23,435 nt of DNA from positions 1-23,435 of the forward strand of contig CALBIC010000129.1 of the NCBI GenBank assembly GCA_937892915.1, read 5' to 3'. The notes beneath the pieces were generated by a model. It made no database searches and had not been told where the DNA came from. It saw only the letters and a list, made by a program, of their open reading frames with translations. The stretch comes from UBA5972 sp002430125. GTDB lineage: Bacteria; Pseudomonadota; Alphaproteobacteria; Rhodobacterales; Rhodobacteraceae. Positions 23,237 through 23,435 of the stretch are shown piece after piece; the stretch's first letter is position 1, and each line of letters begins with the position of its first letter. The position numbers and the translations under genes were made by a program.

Positions 23237-23435
23237 TTGTATGTTCTCCCGAAATTGTCCAGCGCAGCCGACAGAGCACCGCAGCCCCGGACTTGATCCG
23301 GGGCCTCGCCCGATTTGCAATTATGCAGCTCTTTACGCAATCTTAACCTCACTCTTACCAACCGGTTAACGGCTGCAAACTCCGCAAAGCCCTGATAACC
23401 CGTTAACCATCTGATTTACCGCCATTCGTATGTAC
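23237..23435 (-). promoter_or_regulatory. Upstream region of the cupin cluster, with GCAAA half sites
   Basis: About 200 bases with no gene up to the window edge. It should hold the cupin promoter. It contains two copies of GCAAA spaced 9 bases apart (TGCAAACTCCGCAAAG, 23374-23389) and several GTTAAC/TTAAC elements (23367-23406, for example CCGGTTAACGG). These may be regulator sites, but no consensus is certain. Confidence 0.35.
23284..23304. repeat. Palindromic intergenic repeat
   Basis: The element is GCCCCGGA-CTTGA-TCCGGGGC with perfect 8-base arms and a five-base centre. Palindromes of this CCCCGGAnnnnnTCCGGGG type are widespread dispersed intergenic repeats in alphaproteobacteria. There is no T run on either side, so it is not an obvious terminator. 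It lies between the cupin ribosome binding site region and the window edge. Confidence 0.6.

Noticed and set aside
1..23435. CRISPR array, tRNA, rRNA, insertion sequence or prophage
   Set aside because: No regularly spaced repeats, RNA gene cores, transposase or phage proteins were recognised on either strand.

Overview
The window looks like a chromosomal segment of a marine Roseobacter-type alphaproteobacterium (Rhodobacterales). I infer this from the style of the proteins (PccA, methylmalonyl-CoA mutase, MaeB, PrpE and several small lineage-type proteins) and from tightly packed operons with 1-4 base overlaps. There are no rRNA or tRNA genes, insertion sequences, phage genes or CRISPR arrays that I can see. 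Nearly everything is on the minus strand; only the broken nhaA and a small periplasmic DUF4174-type protein lie on the plus strand.

Layout from left to right. (1) Positions 1-876 hold the N-terminal part of a secreted SPOR-family-like protein that runs off the left edge. (2) Positions 953-4508 are a pyrimidine nucleoside salvage operon read cdd-deoA-deoB-upp: cytidine is deaminated, deoxynucleosides are phosphorolysed, deoxyribose-1-P is converted to the 5-phosphate, and uracil is recovered as UMP. (3) Positions 4585-9827 are a four-gene signalling operon. It encodes a small periplasmic SUOX-fold-like protein, a membrane histidine-kinase-like sensor with a wrecked ATP site, a soluble kinase-receiver-Hpt protein, and a LuxO-type sigma-54 activator. 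The order recalls Vibrio LuxP-LuxQ-LuxU-LuxO, but the parts are different, and this is the most unusual system in the window. (4) Positions 9935-14128 are maeB-prpE (malic enzyme with a phosphotransacetylase-like tail, then propionyl-CoA synthetase), preceded by a pair of adjoining palindromes. (5) Positions 14284-15462 are nhaA, interrupted by an in-frame TAA. (6) Positions 15507-23236 hold methylmalonyl-CoA mutase, a coupled sulfotransferase-like gene, DUF4174, a 47-codon ORF, pccA, and a four-gene cluster (cupin, membrane protein, DUF6497-type secreted protein, unknown) that ends in a strong intrinsic terminator.

Together PrpE, PccA and the mutase make most of the methylmalonyl-CoA route from propionate to succinyl-CoA. 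MaeB would then drain C4 acids to pyruvate. The partner genes pccB and the epimerase are not in the window.

The main points for follow-up are the degenerate-kinase signalling operon, the nonsense codon in nhaA, the palindromes in front of maeB-prpE, and the terminator/leader region in front of pccA.
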